Shown in pieces: positions 56,423 through 64,000 of a stretch of 64,000 nucleotides of DNA (its first letter is position 1; each line of letters starts with the position of its first letter). A model generated the notes under the pieces. The model did not search any database. It was given only the letters and a program-made list of their open reading frames with translations, and was not told the DNA's origin. This DNA comes from SAR116 cluster alpha proteobacterium HIMB100 (GTDB lineage: Bacteria; Pseudomonadota; Alphaproteobacteria; Puniceispirillales; Puniceispirillaceae), in the NCBI GenBank assembly GCA_000238815.2, contig AFXB01000001.1, positions 62,001-126,000 of the forward strand, given 5' to 3'. The position numbers were made by a program, and so were the translations under genes.

Positions 56423-57322
56423 ATGTCAGTGTTAACACCTGAATTTGAATTTGTTGATGGTGCCGATGATTCTATTCGGTATCTTGAACATGGCTGGCCG
56501 ACAGATCTGTGCCGCTGGCATAGTCATGAAGTGCTGGAACTTCATCTGATTGTCGAAGGTTATGGCAAGTCATTTGTCGGGGATTATATCGGCGAATTCG
56601 CACCAGGCGCGTTGTTCTTAATTGGACCGCATGTGCCGCATAATTGGGTCACTGATGAATTTGGTGATTTTGAAGCCATTCCTTTGCGGGATATGCTGAT
56701 TCAGTTCAGCCTGGGCAGTATTCAAAAACTGCGCAAAGCGTTTCCTGATTTTCACGAGCTTGACGCTTTGTTACAACGGGCGACAGGTGGGCTGGAGTTT
56801 GTCAATTTTGACAAGGCAGAAGCGCAACATGCTCTGGCAGAAATAAAAGATGCCAGCGGCGCTGACCGTATTTTGAAGTTTCTGACTTTTCTGCTTCGGT
56901 TGAACCACCATCCGCATCAAAAAATTCTGTCTGTATCTGATATTGCTTATTCCAGCTTTACCGCAAAGCAATCCAACATTGCCAAGGTCGTTGATTACAT
57001 CATTGTTCATTTTGCCGAGGATATCAGCCTAGAGGCTGCTGCTGAAATGGCCAATATGAGCGTCGCCACATTTGCCCGGAATTTTAAAAAGCTGACGGGC
57101 AGCCGCTTCACCGAATTTGTTACCCGTGTGCGCATTGGGCAAGCCTGTTCAATGCTTCAGGCCACTGATCAGAAAATAGCAACAATTTGTCATGAAGCCG
57201 GGTTTAAAAACCTCGCAAACTTTAATCGTCATTTCTTACGTGTAAAAAAGACAACTCCTTCAGCCTACCGGGGGGTGACGCGTACAGAGCTGCAAAATAA
57301 AATAGTGATTACAGATGGTTGA
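56423..57322 (+). CDS. AraC-family transcriptional regulator (MtlR-like)
   Basis: The 299-aa regulator has an N-terminal cupin sensor domain (CRWHSHEVLELHLIVEGYGK, FVGDYIGEFAPGALFLIGPH) and a C-terminal double helix-turn-helix (DISLEAAAEMANMSVATFAR, FARNFKKLTGSRFTEFVTRV, IGQACSMLQATDQKIATICH, EAGFKNLANFNRHF). It is likely the polyol-responsive activator of this operon. Unusually it lies inside the operon, between the permeases and the dehydrogenase, and overlaps the dehydrogenase start by eight bases. Confidence 0.9.
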   Translation: MSVLTPEFEFVDGADDSIRYLEHGWPTDLCRWHSHEVLELHLIVEGYGKSFVGDYIGEFAPGALFLIGPHVPHNWVTDEFGDFEAIPLRDMLIQFSLGSIQKLRKAFPDFHELDALLQRATGGLEFVNFDKAEAQHALAEIKDASGADRILKFLTFLLRLNHHPHQKILSVSDIAYSSFTAKQSNIAKVVDYIIVHFAEDISLEAAAEMANMSVATFARNFKKLTGSRFTEFVTRVRIGQACSMLQATDQKIATICHEAGFKNLANFNRHFLRVKKTTPSAYRGVTRTELQNKIVITDG

Positions 57323-58727
57323 TGTAAAATTATTTCAAACTGAATATGACAGTTCCACATGCAATATTGGGGTGGTTCATCTGGGTCATGGTGCTTTCCA
57401 TCGCGCCCATCAGGCAATTTATATTGATGATTACATGAACCAAACAGGTGACACCCGGTGGGGCATCGCCGCTGTAAATTTGCGGAAAGCAGAGGCAGAT
57501 ATTTTTGCTGATGCTGCGCAGGCTGAAAATGGCTATGTGGTGAAATCGATTTCTCCTGATGGTGCAGTCGCGTTTCGCAGCGTGCGGTCACATCTGGCTT
57601 TCGTGGACGCAACATCAGCACCTGATGAGGCATATAACTTACTCAGCCTTCCTTCTGTGAAGATGGTAACCATCACGGTCACAGAGAGTGGTTATTATTT
57701 TGACCAGAACTGGAATTTGGATTTAGCGGCTCAGCCTGTTGCTGCCGGAATTGCGGGCAAGCCATCTGAAACAGTCTATGCATATTTAACAGAGGCTCTT
57801 GATCGTCGTTCTGTTCAGCTGGATGAGCCTATCTCTATCTTATGTTGTGATAATATCCGCAGTAACGGCAAGGTGCTTGAGGGCGCTCTTCTGGCCTATC
57901 TTGAATCGAAGCAACAGGCTAAACTTGCCGATTGGGTGCGAAAGAATGTCAGCTTCCCTTGTTCAATGGTAGACAGAATAACTCCCCGCAGCACAGCTGC
58001 GCTCAAGGATGAGGTTTGCCATCTTTTTCCCAAGACAGCACAGTCGCCTGTGCATGCTGAAGAGTTTACCCAATGGGTTATTGAAGACAGTTTTGCCGCT
58101 GAAATACCTGATTTATCAAAAGTTGGCGTTCAGATTGTCTCAGATGTTGAGCCTTATGAAGAGGCAAAGATCCGTATCCTGAATGGTGGTCATGTTGGCC
58201 TTGCCTATCTTGGTGCTTTGGCCGGACATCTGACCTTTGATCAGGCTATGCGCGATCCCCGTCTGCGCCCACATTTTGAACGTTGGGAGAATAGTGAGGT
58301 CTTGCCCGGATTAGGGGATCACGCACCGTTTGATACATCTGATTATCTGGGAGAGATCGCCAGCCGGTTTGAAAATGAAGGTATTGCTGATCACCTTGAG
58401 CGGATTTGTATGGATGGCTATTCAAAGATGGCAATTTATATTCGGCCTACTTTGGAGGCTTGCTTGCAAAAAGGTATTCTTCCCGAAGCGGGTTTTGACT
58501 GCGTTGCCGCATGGATCGTTACCGCAAGACGCCATAAAGAGGGGCAGAATAATTTTCCTTATCATGAACCTTTCTGGGACAAACTGGCACCTATGATTAT
58601 GAAAGGTAAGGAAGATGAAATTGCTTCCGATCCGCAAATCTGGGGTGATCTTCCCCAGCGCTTTGATAATTTTGTCCCTGGCCTCGTCGCCGCAATTCAC
58701 AGGATGGACCAAAAATGGCAGGCTTAG
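57315..58727 (+). CDS. Long-chain polyol (mannitol/arabinitol-type) dehydrogenase
   Basis: The 470-aa enzyme oxidises a sugar alcohol to a ketose with NAD. The N-terminal Rossmann motif is [20 protein letters not shown]. The catalytic block [16 protein letters not shown] contains Lys285, Asn290 and His293, at the same spacing as the catalytic Lys295, Asn300 and His303 of Pseudomonas fluorescens mannitol 2-dehydrogenase. Whether mannitol, sorbitol or arabinitol is preferred cannot be told. No sugar kinase follows, so the ketose must be phosphorylated by an enzyme encoded elsewhere. It overlaps the ATPase gene by 13 bases. Confidence 0.9.
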   Translation: MVDVKLFQTEYDSSTCNIGVVHLGHGAFHRAHQAIYIDDYMNQTGDTRWGIAAVNLRKAEADIFADAAQAENGYVVKSISPDGAVAFRSVRSHLAFVDATSAPDEAYNLLSLPSVKMVTITVTESGYYFDQNWNLDLAAQPVAAGIAGKPSETVYAYLTEALDRRSVQLDEPISILCCDNIRSNGKVLEGALLAYLESKQQAKLADWVRKNVSFPCSMVDRITPRSTAALKDEVCHLFPKTAQSPVHAEEFTQWVIEDSFAAEIPDLSKVGVQIVSDVEPYEEAKIRILNGGHVGLAYLGALAGHLTFDQAMRDPRLRPHFERWENSEVLPGLGDHAPFDTSDYLGEIASRFENEGIADHLERICMDGYSKMAIYIRPTLEACLQKGILPEAGFDCVAAWIVTARRHKEGQNNFPYHEPFWDKLAPMIMKGKEDEIASDPQIWGDLPQRFDNFVPGLVAAIHRMDQKWQA

Positions 58728-59749
58728 ATCTTAAAAATGTTGCCAAATCTTATGGCGCAATAAATGTAATTAAGAGCATTGATTTGGCGATTGAAGACGG
58801 AGAATTCGTCGTCTTTGTCGGGCCTTCCGGATGCGGAAAATCAACGCTTTTGCGGATGATAGCGGGGCTTGAGGATATATCGGGGGGAACAATTTCTATT
58901 GGCGGTACAGTGGTCAATGACGTTGCCCCTGCTAAACGTGGGGTGGCTATGGTGTTTCAGACCTATGCGCTGTACCCGCATATGACGGTCTACAAAAATA
59001 TGGCTTTTGGTCTGAAACAGGCGCGAACACCGCAAGATGAAATCGACAAACGGGTCAGGGGTGCTGCAGATATTCTGGAAATCTCTGACTTATTAGAGAG
59101 AACGCCTCGTGCGCTTTCGGGAGGGCAACGCCAGAGGGTTGCTATTGGCCGGGCGATTGTGCGTGAACCAGATGTGTTCTTGTTTGATGAGCCGTTATCA
59201 AACCTGGATGCCGCGCTTCGTGTACAGACGCGTATTGAGATTGCGCGTCTTCACGAACGTTTGGGAACCACAATGATCTATGTCACGCATGATCAGGTAG
59301 AGGCGATGACCTTGGCGGATAAAATTGTGGTGTTGCGTGCTGGCCACATTGAACAGGTGGGCAGCCCTATCACGCTGTATGAACGCCCAGAGAATAAATT
59401 CGTGGCCCAGTTTATTGGCAGTCCCAAGATGAATTTCTTCACTTTGAAGGACATAAATACAACCGCACCTGCGGCGTTGAAAAAGACGCTTGATGAGGCA
59501 ACTGATTTGGGCATCCGCCCAGAACATCTGACGATGTGTCCAGAAAAATCAGCAATGATTTCTGGCCGTCTAGAATTGATTGAACAGCTCGGTGAGTATG
59601 TTTTAGTCCATCTGGAAACAACAACAGGTAACGAGTTCATTGCCAAAATGCCATCTGTGCCAAAGCAGGCAAAAGGAGAGATGATGCACTTTAAAGCAGA
59701 GCTTGATTTATGCCATTTGTTTGACCAGCACACGGGCGAGCGAAAATAA
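58715..59749 (+). CDS. Polyol ABC transporter ATP-binding protein (SmoK/MtlK-like)
   Basis: This MalK/UgpC-type ATPase of 344 aa has Walker [11 protein letters not shown]-loop region [17 protein letters not shown], signature [15 protein letters not shown] and Walker [13 protein letters not shown]. The switch His is in [14 protein letters not shown]-terminal TOBE/regulatory domain ([14 protein letters not shown]-type segment [13 protein letters not shown]) is present. It couples ATP hydrolysis to the two permeases. It is last in the operon, and only 21 bases separate it from the convergent MFS gene. Confidence 0.95.
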   Translation: MAGLDLKNVAKSYGAINVIKSIDLAIEDGEFVVFVGPSGCGKSTLLRMIAGLEDISGGTISIGGTVVNDVAPAKRGVAMVFQTYALYPHMTVYKNMAFGLKQARTPQDEIDKRVRGAADILEISDLLERTPRALSGGQRQRVAIGRAIVREPDVFLFDEPLSNLDAALRVQTRIEIARLHERLGTTMIYVTHDQVEAMTLADKIVVLRAGHIEQVGSPITLYERPENKFVAQFIGSPKMNFFTLKDINTTAPAALKKTLDEATDLGIRPEHLTMCPEKSAMISGRLELIEQLGEYVLVHLETTTGNEFIAKMPSVPKQAKGEMMHFKAELDLCHLFDQHTGERK

Positions 59750-59770
59750 TTCGGCGGAAAAGCAGCGGCT

Positions 59771-61009
59771 TTAAGTTATCGCCGGGCTTCGTTTCAAAGG
59801 CAGGCTTCTGAATAAAATCCATGTCATAATTGACAGGTTCAGCCCGTTCCAAAGGATGCCATTCACAAAGGCCATCTGGTAGGAGCGGGTGAGATCGTAA
59901 ATCCAGCCAGACATCCAACCGCCCAGGGCCATCCCTAAAATAGTCATCATAATGACGAACCCCACCCGTTCGCCAGCTTCCCGGGGCGGCAGATATTCAC
60001 GAATGATAACCGCGTAGCCGGGGACAATCCCGCCTTGTGATAAGCCAAAAATTAAGCTGACAACATAAAGCGAGGCCATGCCGTCAAACGGCAGATACAT
60101 CACCAGAGCCACACATTGCAGGAATGAGCCAAGCAGAACGGTTTTAATGCCACCTAATTTGTCGGCAATCAGACCGGAGACAATGCGGCTGATCACACCA
60201 CCAAACAGCATAACAGACAGCATCTGCACACCGACCGCCGGGCCATATCCAAGGCCAACACAGTACGACACGATATGGACCTGAGGCATGGACATGGCGA
60301 CACAACAGGACACCCCAGCAATGCCGAGCAAAAGCTGGAACTGGCGGGATGGTAATTTAATTTTCGACCTGTTTTTGACAGCCAGGTCTGAGGCCAGTTG
60401 ATGGGCTTCATCGGGGACGTTGCGGCGCAGCAGAAACGCCAGTGGGATAATGACAAAAAAGGTCAGCACAGCCAGCATCTGATAGGCATCACGCCAGCCA
60501 TTCTCAAGCAGAATATCTGACAGGAACAAGGGCCAAACCCCGCCAGCGAGGTAATTGCCACTGGCGATCAAGGCGACAGCAATGCCGCGATGTCGTAAAA
60601 ACCAATGTGAGATATCTGAGATCAAAGGGCCAAACCCCGCAGCTGTGCCAAACCCCAGAAAAAGATGAAGTGCGGTCAGCAGATAGAAATCATTCACATA
60701 ACTAGACAGAAGATAGGCTGCACTGCTGGCCATTGCTGCTGCGATAATCGAAAGAGTGACGCCAACCCGGTCAATGATCCGGCCAATGATCAGATTGCCA
60801 AGGGCAAAGCCGATCATATTCAAAGTAAACGGCAGAGAGGTTGTTGACCGGGCGGTATCAAAATCAGCTTCCAGAGACGGCATGATCGTGATCACTGCCC
60901 ACATGCCTGTATTTGCAAAGATAGCAATGATAAGTGTAACCCCCAGCCGAAACCAGGAATAGGGGCTGTCATGTATATCAGGATTCATATCGGTAAATGG
61001 ATTAGGCAT
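59771..61009 (-). CDS. Major facilitator superfamily transporter
   Basis: The 412-aa protein has about twelve hydrophobic segments and MFS landmarks: GRIIDRVGVTLSIIAAAMAS after TM2 and the motif-like SGLIADKLGGIKTVLLGSF in the second half. The layout resembles monocarboxylate or oxalate/formate-antiporter-type members. The substrate is unknown. An alternative ATG eight codons in (MNPDIHDSPYSWFRLG) is possible. It is convergent with the polyol operon, and a link between them is not shown by the sequence. Confidence 0.88.
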   Translation of the reverse strand: MPNPFTDMNPDIHDSPYSWFRLGVTLIIAIFANTGMWAVITIMPSLEADFDTARSTTSLPFTLNMIGFALGNLIIGRIIDRVGVTLSIIAAAMASSAAYLLSSYVNDFYLLTALHLFLGFGTAAGFGPLISDISHWFLRHRGIAVALIASGNYLAGGVWPLFLSDILLENGWRDAYQMLAVLTFFVIIPLAFLLRRNVPDEAHQLASDLAVKNRSKIKLPSRQFQLLLGIAGVSCCVAMSMPQVHIVSYCVGLGYGPAVGVQMLSVMLFGGVISRIVSGLIADKLGGIKTVLLGSFLQCVALVMYLPFDGMASLYVVSLIFGLSQGGIVPGYAVIIREYLPPREAGERVGFVIMMTILGMALGGWMSGWIYDLTRSYQMAFVNGILWNGLNLSIMTWILFRSLPLKRSPAIT

Positions 61010-61169
61010 GTCTGCATCATAAGCGTTGAAAAGGGGCTTGCAAGCTCATCTTTTTCTTGGCGGTTTTCTCTGCTCTTGATGTTTTGTCATATTCCCGCAA
61101 CACTATTTGTCTAAGCCCCATAGTGGGATTATCGTGTTTTATTGTCTAAATTGCTCGTGAGGAGACATC

Positions 61170-62972
61170 ATGAAAGCCCTGTACCCGTCTTTATGTGCCA
61201 TTGTTGCGGCAATGTCATTTGGCCTGTCCAGCCCAGTGTTGTCAGCTGACCTGACCATACTTCATATTAACGATCATCATTCGCATCTGCAGGCAGATGG
61301 CCGTATGGATTTAACGCTGGCCGGAGAAAGAACACGCGTCCGATCAGGCGGGTTTCCGGCATTGGTAACGAAGTTCAAGGACCTGGCCGCGCAGAATAAA
61401 AATGTGCTGAAACTGCATGCTGGCGATGCAATCACTGGCGATCTGTATTACACGCTGTTCAAAGGCAAAGCAGATGCGGCGCTGATGAATGAAATTTGCT
61501 TTGATGCGTTTGCCCTCGGTAATCACGAATTTGATGATGGTGATGCTGGCCTTGCGGCCTTTCTGGATGAGCTGAAATCTGGTGACTGCAAGACAAATGT
61601 TCTGGCCGCAAATGTTAAGCCTGAGCTTGGCGTGTCTGCTTTGGCGAAAACATCCGCCACTGATTATTTTGCCCCCCATCACATATTTGAAAGGGGGGGA
61701 ATGAAAATTGGTGTCATCGGCATTGATATCGCGAATAAGACCAAACAGTCCTCCAGCCCGGATGAAACAACACTGTTTGCTGACGAGCTGACAACCGCAC
61801 AGGCTGAAATTGACACGCTGACCGCACAAGGGGTGCAGCATATCGTTCTGCTGACCCATTATCAGTACGAAAATGATCTGGCTCTCGCCAAAGCCTTGAA
61901 CGGGGTGGATGTTATTATTGGCGGGGATTCTCATACGCTGCTGGGTGATTTTTCTGATTTAGGGAAAAATGCTGCCGGACCTTACCCAACTGTTGTCACT
62001 GGAGCAGGCGAGCAGACGGTTTGTGTTGTCCAGGCCTGGCAATATGCCCAGATTGCAGGGGAACTTCAGGTGAGTTTTGATGATAACGGGGCGGTGACAG
62101 CCTGTTCAGGTACACCGCATATGATGCTGGCAGACAGTTTCAAACGCAAAAATGCAGACGGCAAGCGGGTTGAACTGGAAGGAGAGGCCAGAGCGGCGGC
62201 GATTGCCGCGGTGAAGGCGCATCCGAGCCTGTCTGTTGTTTCCGAAGATGCAGAGGCGGCGGCTGTTCTGGCCAGCTTCTCTGGCCAGGTTGATGCCCTT
62301 AAAGCAGAAAATATTGGCAGCATTGCATCGCCTTTGTGTCTTGAGCGGATCCCCGGACAGGGCAAATCCAAGATGTGTGATGCGTCTGATACAGCGAAAA
62401 ACGGTTCCGATATTTCTAATCTTGTGGCGCATGCCTTCCGTGATATGTCCCGAACCGGGGATATTGCTATCCAGAATGGTGGAGGCGTCAGAACAGATGT
62501 GAAATCAGGTGAATTTTCAATTGGTGATGCCTACACACTGCTGCCGTTTGCCAATACGCTGGTTGAACTGACCATGACCGGGGCAGAACTTCATCAGGTT
62601 CTTGAAGATGCCCTTGACTATGCGCTGACCCCGGACGGGTCAACCGGGGCCTATCCTTATGCGGCAGGCCTGCGCTGGTCAATCGATACCCGCCAGCCCA
62701 AGGGCAAGCGGTTTTCAGATATCCAGTTCAAAGGCCCTGCGGACGCCAGCTGGTCTGCACTTGACAAAGCTCGGTCTTATAAGGTGATCACCAACAACTA
62801 TATCGCTGGTGGCCGGGATGGGTATCTGACCTTCAAGACAGTTGCTTCTGATGGCCGTCTTGTTGACACCTATCTTGATTATGCGCAGAGCTTTGTTGAT
62901 TATGTGCGCGCCAAGGGCACGGTTGATAAGCTGGATATCTCTGAATATTCAACCCAGTCCTTTATGAAGTAA
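61170..62972 (+). CDS. Periplasmic 5'-nucleotidase / UshA-type metallophosphatase
   Basis: The 600-aa protein has a signal peptide (cut near VLSA, residue 26). The metallophosphatase motifs are LHINDHHSH (Asp35, His37), HAGDAITGDLY, LGNHEFDDGD, LLTHYQYEND and GGDSHTLLG. The C-terminal 5_nucleotid_C domain includes QNGGGVRTDV and DAYTLLPFANTLVELTMTG. It would release nucleosides and phosphate from nucleotides outside the cytoplasm; NAD- or UDP-sugar cleavage is also known in the family. GAGGAG precedes the ATG. It is a single-gene unit ended by a strong bidirectional hairpin. Confidence 0.93.
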   Translation: MKALYPSLCAIVAAMSFGLSSPVLSADLTILHINDHHSHLQADGRMDLTLAGERTRVRSGGFPALVTKFKDLAAQNKNVLKLHAGDAITGDLYYTLFKGKADAALMNEICFDAFALGNHEFDDGDAGLAAFLDELKSGDCKTNVLAANVKPELGVSALAKTSATDYFAPHHIFERGGMKIGVIGIDIANKTKQSSSPDETTLFADELTTAQAEIDTLTAQGVQHIVLLTHYQYENDLALAKALNGVDVIIGGDSHTLLGDFSDLGKNAAGPYPTVVTGAGEQTVCVVQAWQYAQIAGELQVSFDDNGAVTACSGTPHMMLADSFKRKNADGKRVELEGEARAAAIAAVKAHPSLSVVSEDAEAAAVLASFSGQVDALKAENIGSIASPLCLERIPGQGKSKMCDASDTAKNGSDISNLVAHAFRDMSRTGDIAIQNGGGVRTDVKSGEFSIGDAYTLLPFANTLVELTMTGAELHQVLEDALDYALTPDGSTGAYPYAAGLRWSIDTRQPKGKRFSDIQFKGPADASWSALDKARSYKVITNNYIAGGRDGYLTFKTVASDGRLVDTYLDYAQSFVDYVRAKGTVDKLDISEYSTQSFMK

Positions 62973-62997
62973 CAAAGGTAGATACCCTGCAAAAAAT

Positions 62998-63032
62998 AGG
63001 CTGTCCGGCGTAATCGCTGGGCAGCCTGTTTT
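62998..63032. terminator. Bidirectional terminator between convergent genes
   Basis: A 13-bp stem with two G-T pairs (62998-63010 with 63015-63027, loop TAAT) has GTTTT after it on the plus strand and ATTTTTT after it on the minus strand. It serves the nucleotidase gene and the convergent GFA gene, with the better T tract on the minus strand. Confidence 0.88.
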
Positions 63033-63058
63033 GACGTCATTTCTGGTCAGAACAAACC

Positions 63059-63490
63059 CTACCACCTGCTTGAGTCATCATCAGAGGTTTGTTTGTTCTG
63101 ATGATAGAGATCATCAACATGCTGAAGCCCTTCTGGAAGCGGCGAAAATCCTGGATGAGAGACAGCATAAATCTGGCCAACGCAACTGAGGCCTGAGGCA
63201 TCATCTAGCGTGCCAGCGGTGATCGCCAAGCGTCCCGTGCCCGTTGGCCGGTAAAATAAAGAGGCCCCGCAATGACTGCAGAACCCGCGTTCGGCGATCT
63301 CAGAACTGCGATACCATTTCAGGCTGGTTTCTGTGATCTCTACCTCGGCTTCTGGGGCAGATGTCGCGGCAATGGAATTACCAATAATTTTCATACAATC
63401 GCGGCAGTGACAGATGATAATAGGCCGCAACTCAGCTGAAGTTTGATAGCGGACCTGGCCACAATGACAGCCTCCGGTATAATGTTTCAT
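63059..63490 (-). CDS. GFA/CENP-V domain zinc protein (second copy)
   Basis: The 143-aa protein has the GFA zinc pattern: YTGGCHCGQVRY, CHCRDCMKIIG and ERGFCSHCGASLFYRP. AITAGTLDD and a C-terminal extension follow. ATG 63490 has GGGAGA eight bases upstream and gives the family N-terminus (MKHYTGGCHCG). The longer frame to 63703 would add 71 unrelated residues and overlap the start of the divergent sulfatase, so it is rejected. It is distinct from the 20354-20713 protein and only distantly alike outside the cysteine motifs. Its substrate is unknown. Confidence 0.88.
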   Translation of the reverse strand: MKHYTGGCHCGQVRYQTSAELRPIIICHCRDCMKIIGNSIAATSAPEAEVEITETSLKWYRSSEIAERGFCSHCGASLFYRPTGTGRLAITAGTLDDASGLSCVGQIYAVSHPGFSPLPEGLQHVDDLYHQNKQTSDDDSSRW

Positions 63491-63668
63491 TTCTGCGTCT
63501 CCCAATCTTGTCTTGATGAAAATCACACCAGCCTGGAAGGGTTTTGTCTGGCCCAAAATGGTCATTTCGTCAGTCAGGATGTCGAGGGGCGAATATATTT
63601 CTTCCCGCCTTTTGTTTCTCTTAAAAAGATGAATCGCGGTAAGCTGTTCGAAGGAAGGCACAGCTGAT

Positions 63669-64000
63669 ATGACAAAACGCCCTTTGAATTTTCTGGTGAT
63701 CATGTCTGATGAACATCGCCGTGATGCGATGGGCTGTATGGGCCACAGACATGTGAAAACACCGCATCTTGACGCTCTGGCCCGCCGCGGGGCTGTGTTT
63801 GAGCGGGCCTATACCGCCTCGCCAATGTGTGTGCCGGCACGGGCAGCTGTCGCCACAGGTCAGCCTGTTCACCGCACCGGCCATTGGGACAGCGCCAGCC
63901 CTTATGCAGGCACACCAGACAGCTGGATGCACAGCCTGCGGGCCGCCGGTCATGAGGTGGTGTCTATCGGCAAGCTGCATTTCAGATCAGCTGAAGATGA
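63669..64000 (+). CDS. Sulfatase, N-terminal part, cut by the window edge
   Basis: The frame from ATG 63669 stays open to the right edge (110 codons). It begins with the metal-binding strand NFLVIMSDEHRRDAMGC and TPHLDALARRGAVFERAYT. The sulfatase signature MCVPARAAVATGQ follows, where the Cys of C-x-P-x-R is the residue converted to formylglycine. Next come SIGKLHFRS and related family segments, resembling choline-sulfatase-like and arylsulfatase members. There is no signal peptide. The anaerobic- or FGE-type maturase is not in the window. It is divergent from the GFA gene, with about 180 bases between starts. Confidence 0.9.
   Translation, partial: MTKRPLNFLVIMSDEHRRDAMGCMGHRHVKTPHLDALARRGAVFERAYTASPMCVPARAAVATGQPVHRTGHWDSASPYAGTPDSWMHSLRAAGHEVVSIGKLHFRSAED

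Noticed and set aside
63491..63703. N-terminal extension of the second GFA protein
   Set aside because: The added 71 residues match nothing in the family, overlap the sulfatase start, and a good ribosome site precedes ATG 63490.

Overview
The window reads as a chromosomal segment of an alphaproteobacterium. The best single marker is an intact gcrA, the cell-cycle regulator restricted to that class. The gene content and order fit this too: glnB-glnA, tig-clpP-clpX-lon-hup, a DUF2805 protein, and a periplasmic-binding-protein polyol ABC operon. The moderate GC content and the polyol-transport and sulfatase genes would suit a marine lineage such as SAR116, but that is inference only. No phage, insertion sequence, CRISPR array or replication origin was seen.

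Bases 1-12,450 hold housekeeping genes on both strands: an EF-hand protein cut by the left edge, a divergent AroE-like dehydrogenase, gcrA overlapping pepN, a DEAD-box helicase, an alpha/beta hydrolase, parE, the nitrogen pair glnB-glnA with its terminator, and a class I aminotransferase. Bases 12,479-19,954 carry tRNA-His and tRNA-Leu, then the proteostasis block tig, clpP, clpX, lon and an HU gene, then tRNA-Val. Trigger factor here has a His-Asp repeat and a histone-H1-like Lys/Ala tail.

Bases 20,350-47,460 are the accessory core. After two small enzymes and a divergent DUF3426-like membrane protein comes a two-partner secretion locus. It has an unusually long ShlB/FhaC-type outer-membrane transporter (887 aa) with two Ig-like repeats in front of its POTRA region, a 113-aa single-pass membrane protein, and a giant TpsA exoprotein of 7,426 aa. 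That one uninterrupted reading frame of 22.3 kb fills a third of the window. It has a signal peptide, a haemagglutination-activity (TPS) domain, a very long Gly/Ala/Val/Asn/Asp repeat region that includes a higher-order repeat of about 792 residues present three times, a paired EF-hand-like calcium site, and ten cysteines that occur only as five pairs.

Bases 47,497-52,958 hold a DUF2805 protein, tRNA-Asp, an ATP-grasp ligase, a nitroreductase, and a small unit of two tandem secreted paralogues followed by a TPR plus beta-barrel outer-membrane protein. The function of that unit is not recognised, and it is the other candidate for an undescribed system.

Bases 53,043-59,749 are a polyol (mannitol/sorbitol/arabinitol type) operon: binding protein, two permeases, AraC-type regulator, long-chain polyol dehydrogenase and ATPase. 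The binding protein is separated from the rest by a hairpin and shows high-expression codon bias. A convergent MFS transporter, a periplasmic 5'-nucleotidase, a second GFA-family protein and the start of a sulfatase cut by the right edge complete the window.
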